Below are positions 61,706-64,000 of a stretch of 64,000 nt of DNA, in pieces. The stretch is taken from assembly GCF_004570875.1 (NCBI RefSeq), contig NZ_SPQK01000007.1:1-64000 (forward strand), read 5' to 3'. Source of the stretch: Blastococcus sp. CT_GayMR16 (GTDB lineage Bacteria > Actinomycetota > Actinomycetes > Mycobacteriales > Geodermatophilaceae). Every line of letters starts with the position of its first letter. Position 1 is the first letter of the stretch. The position numbers were made by a program, and so were the translations under genes. The notes below the pieces were generated by a model. That model did no database searches. It saw only the letters and a program-made list of their open reading frames with translations, and had not been told where the DNA came from.

Positions 61706-62299
61706 TTAGAGAGTCTCGCTGCCGCCGCGGTCGGAGGGACCCAGCAGATGCACTCCAGGCGGCGGCAGACCGGCCGCGTTGCCGAGGACCTCCAGCCACG
61801 CCGACAGGTGCCGGTCGAGGTCGGTGTCCTCCGCCGTCCACGAGGCACGCATCTCGACGTCGACCGTGTGCTCGGGTCCGGCGAGGTCCCCGAAGCGGGT
61901 GGACGCGGTGCGGGTGACCGTGCCGCCGACGTTGTGGTGGGTCGCTCCGGCGTCGGTCAGGGCGTCGGTGAGCCAGCTCCACGCGACCTCGGAGAACATG
62001 GCGTCGTCCACCAGTTCCTCGTCGGTGCCGGCCGACAGATAGCCCACGCATCGGGTGGTGCCGTTCCAGGCCTCGTGCCCGTCGGGGTCGAACAGCACGA
62101 TGAAGCGGGCGCTGGCGATCTCGAAGTCGTCGTCCTCGTCCGTGCCGGGCTCGGCGACCCGCGCGCCGACGGCGTGCGCCCAGGGGGCGAGTCGCTGCGG
62201 GGCGGGGATGTGCTCGAGGACGATCTCGGGCCTGGCCCGGACGCTGGCCAGGGCCTCCAGGGCGGCGCGGAACGCGGCCGGGGGTTCGTCGTCGACCAT
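61706..62299 (-). CDS. DUF3000 protein
   Basis: A 197-residue actinobacterial protein: [79 protein letters not shown] and [20 protein letters not shown] are the family's conserved stretches. Function unknown. I chose ATG at 62297-62299; a frame extending to 62386 exists, but its codons are not conserved-looking. It is divergent from hemE and upstream of rnd. Confidence 0.9.
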   Translation of the reverse strand: MVDDEPPAAFRAALEALASVRARPEIVLEHIPAPQRLAPWAHAVGARVAEPGTDEDDDFEIASARFIVLFDPDGHEAWNGTTRCVGYLSAGTDEELVDDAMFSEVAWSWLTDALTDAGATHHNVGGTVTRTASTRFGDLAGPEHTVDVEMRASWTAEDTDLDRHLSAWLEVLGNAAGLPPPGVHLLGPSDRGGSETL

Positions 62300-62472
62300 G
62301 CCCCCCACCGTCTCCCTGCCTCGGTCCCCGGCACTGGCCAGGCTGGTGGGCTCCACGTGCGCAGGGTAGGCCGCCGGATAGCACACCGCTCCCGACGCGC
62401 CGCACGCGTCCCGGACGCGTGTCGCCGGACGGCGGTCCGGTCGCCCGCCGTCATCTGGGAGAATGGCCAGTC

Positions 62473-63534
62473 GTGACTGCCGCCTCCGACCCGGTCCGAC
62501 CGGATCTGCCCTCCGACTCGAACCTCGTCCGAGCGGCCCGCGGCCTGCCGGTGAGCCACACGCCCGTCTGGTTCATGCGCCAGGCCGGCCGGTCGCTGCC
62601 CGAGTACCGGGCACTGCGCGCCGGGACGGCGATGCTCGATGCGTGCCAGGACCCGGACCTGGTCACCGAGATCACCCTGCAGCCCGTCCGCCGGCACGGA
62701 GTCGACGCCGCGATCCTGTTCTCCGACATCGTGCTGCCCCTCGTCGTCGCGGGGCTGGACATCGAGATCAAGCCCGGCGTCGGCCCGGTGATCGCCGACC
62801 CGATCCGTTCGGTGGCCGACGTCGACGCGCTGCCGCTGCTCGACCCGTCCCACCTCGACTTCCTGACCACGGCCGTGCGGTCGCTCGTGCGGGAGCTGGG
62901 GCCGATCCCGTTGATCGGGTTCGCCGGCGCACCGTTCACGCTGGCGACCTACCTGATCGAGGGTGGTCCGTCGAAGGAGCACGCACGCACCAAGGCGTTC
63001 ATGTACGCCGAGCCCGCCGCGTGGGCGCGGCTGATGGAGCGCCTCGCGCTGTCCGCGGCCACCTTCCTGAAGGTCCAGATGGACGCCGGCGCCGCCGCGG
63101 TCCAGCTGTTCGACTCGTGGGCCGGTGTGCTGTCGGCCGCCGATTACGAGACGCTGGTGCTGCCGCACTCGCGCGAGGTGTTCGAGGCGATCGGCTCGCG
63201 GGACGTGCCGCGCATCCACTTCGGCGTGGGGACGGGCGAGCTCCTGCCGCTGATCGGGAACGCCGGCGCCGACGTGGTCGGGGTGGACTGGCGGGTGCCG
63301 CTGGACGAGGCGGCACGCCGGGTCGGGCCCGGCCGGTCGCTGCAGGGCAACCTCGACCCCGCCGTCCTGCTCGCCGACCGCGCGACCGTCGACCGCGAGG
63401 TGCGCCGCGTCGTCGAGCAGGGCCGCGCCGCGCGGGGGCACATCTTCAACCTCGGCCACGGCGTGCTGCCCGACACCGATCCCGGCGCGCTCACCCACGT
63501 CGCCGACCTGGTGCACGAGCTGACCGCGGGATGA
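62473..63534 (+). CDS. hemE: Uroporphyrinogen decarboxylase
   Basis: A 353-residue enzyme converting uroporphyrinogen III to coproporphyrinogen III in heme synthesis. Motifs: [19 protein letters not shown] (active-site Arg), [33 protein letters not shown] and [20 protein letters not shown], with [16 protein letters not shown] closing. GTG 62473 is chosen because the family begins just after; an earlier frame is poorly conserved. Its stop overlaps the hemY ATG, so both heme genes are coupled. Confidence 0.96.
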   Translation: MTAASDPVRPDLPSDSNLVRAARGLPVSHTPVWFMRQAGRSLPEYRALRAGTAMLDACQDPDLVTEITLQPVRRHGVDAAILFSDIVLPLVVAGLDIEIKPGVGPVIADPIRSVADVDALPLLDPSHLDFLTTAVRSLVRELGPIPLIGFAGAPFTLATYLIEGGPSKEHARTKAFMYAEPAAWARLMERLALSAATFLKVQMDAGAAAVQLFDSWAGVLSAADYETLVLPHSREVFEAIGSRDVPRIHFGVGTGELLPLIGNAGADVVGVDWRVPLDEAARRVGPGRSLQGNLDPAVLLADRATVDREVRRVVEQGRAARGHIFNLGHGVLPDTDPGALTHVADLVHELTAG

Positions 63535-64000
63535 CCCGCCGGCTGGTCGTGGTCGGGGCCGGGATCACCGGCCTCGCGGCCGCCTTCGAGTGGCGCCGCC
63601 GGCGTCCGGACGACGAGATCGTCGTCCTCGAGGCCGGTGAGCGGATCGGCGGCAAGCTGCACCGCGTCGAGCTGGCCGGGCACTGGTACGACACGGGCCC
63701 CGAGGCCGTGCTCGCCCGCGTGCCCGAGGCCGTGAAACTGATCGAGGATCTCGGGCTCGGCGACCGGCTCGTCGCCCCGGCGACCACCCAGGCGTCCGTC
63801 GTCCTGCCCGACGGCCGGCACCCCCTGCCGGCGGGCACCGTCCTGGGCGTACCCGCCTCGGCCGACGGGCTCGACGGCTTCCTGTCCCCGGACGGCGTCG
63901 CGCGGGTGCGGGCAGAAGGCGAGCTGCCGCCGCTGCGGCTGGACGGTGACGTCGCCGTCGGGACGGTGCTGCGCGAACGGCTCGGCGACGAGGTGGTCGA
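63531..64000 (+). CDS. hemY: Protoporphyrinogen/coproporphyrinogen oxidase (5' part)
   Basis: The first 156 codons; the gene runs off the right edge. ATG at 63531 overlaps the hemE stop (ATGA). The FAD-binding motif [16 protein letters not shown] is at residues 9-24, followed by [21 protein letters not shown] and [20 protein letters not shown], typical of flavin amine-oxidase-fold HemY enzymes. It should oxidise coproporphyrinogen III (as in most Gram-positives) or protoporphyrinogen IX. Confidence 0.93.
   Translation, partial: MTRRLVVVGAGITGLAAAFEWRRRRPDDEIVVLEAGERIGGKLHRVELAGHWYDTGPEAVLARVPEAVKLIEDLGLGDRLVAPATTQASVVLPDGRHPLPAGTVLGVPASADGLDGFLSPDGVARVRAEGELPPLRLDGDVAVGTVLRERLGDEVV

Overview
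The window is high-GC actinobacterial DNA: GTG starts are frequent, several genes overlap by 4 bp, and there are many families found almost only in Actinomycetota (DUF3000, DUF3039, DUF3099, DUF3159, DUF3710, DUF4192, DUF4193, the SigA/SigB pair, IdeR, Cei). The protein style suggests Geodermatophilaceae (Blastococcus, Modestobacter or Geodermatophilus type), but that is inference. From about 19 kb to the end, the gene set and neighbourhood recall the hemE/rnd/dxs/trkA/dut/cei/ppgK/sigA/sigB/ideR region of Mycobacterium tuberculosis, so most of this part is core chromosome. I see no tRNA, rRNA, CRISPR array, insertion sequence or prophage.

Layout. 1-4.1 kb: cytochrome bd oxidase genes (cydA, cydB, start of cydD), divergent from a BlaI repressor and an M56 metallopeptidase, with two 17-bp palindromes between them. 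4.1-5.5 kb: a small membrane protein and a decayed copper-resistance locus, made of a csoR/copper-protein chimera and an internally deleted copA. 5.5-9.9 kb: MerR regulator, Hsp20, SDR dehydrogenase, STAS protein, YibE/F exporter-like protein and a methyltransferase. 9.9-19.2 kb: TraR/DksA zinc finger protein, LuxR regulator, an operon of glycosyltransferase, methyltransferase and alpha/alpha-toroid protein, a Dabb protein, a lipoprotein, a DUF4192 protein and an S9 peptidase. 19.3-25.1 kb: ideR, the acuC deacetylase/acetyltransferase pair, and sigB. 25.4-35.2 kb: dtd, STAS protein, HhH-GPD protein, psuGK, BrkB-like and VanW proteins, and sigA. 35.6-48 kb: ppgK, inositol monophosphatase, cei, an APH-type kinase, DUF4193, dut, DUF3710, OB-fold, DUF3159, two TrkA proteins, APC permease and TRAM RNA methyltransferase. 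48-60 kb: small genes, dxs with a thiamine-binding gene, arsR-SRPBCC, fadBA, and a sugar ABC transporter. 60-64 kb: rnd, DUF3000, hemE and the start of hemY.

Functional links. The BlaI/M56 pair probably senses a signal that controls cytochrome bd. AcuC and the GNAT/acyl-CoA-synthetase fusion form a reversible lysine-acetylation switch. sigA, sigB and ideR form the general transcription and iron-control core. ceoB/ceoC-like TrkA proteins gate potassium uptake. fadBA is a beta-oxidation pair with a clear operator in its promoter. A recurrent feature is a TANNNT box placed 6-8 nt before a start codon (11 cases), which predicts many leaderless mRNAs. No single locus is plainly a new biological system. 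The least explained ones are the glycosyltransferase/methyltransferase/toroid operon and the chimeric copper locus.
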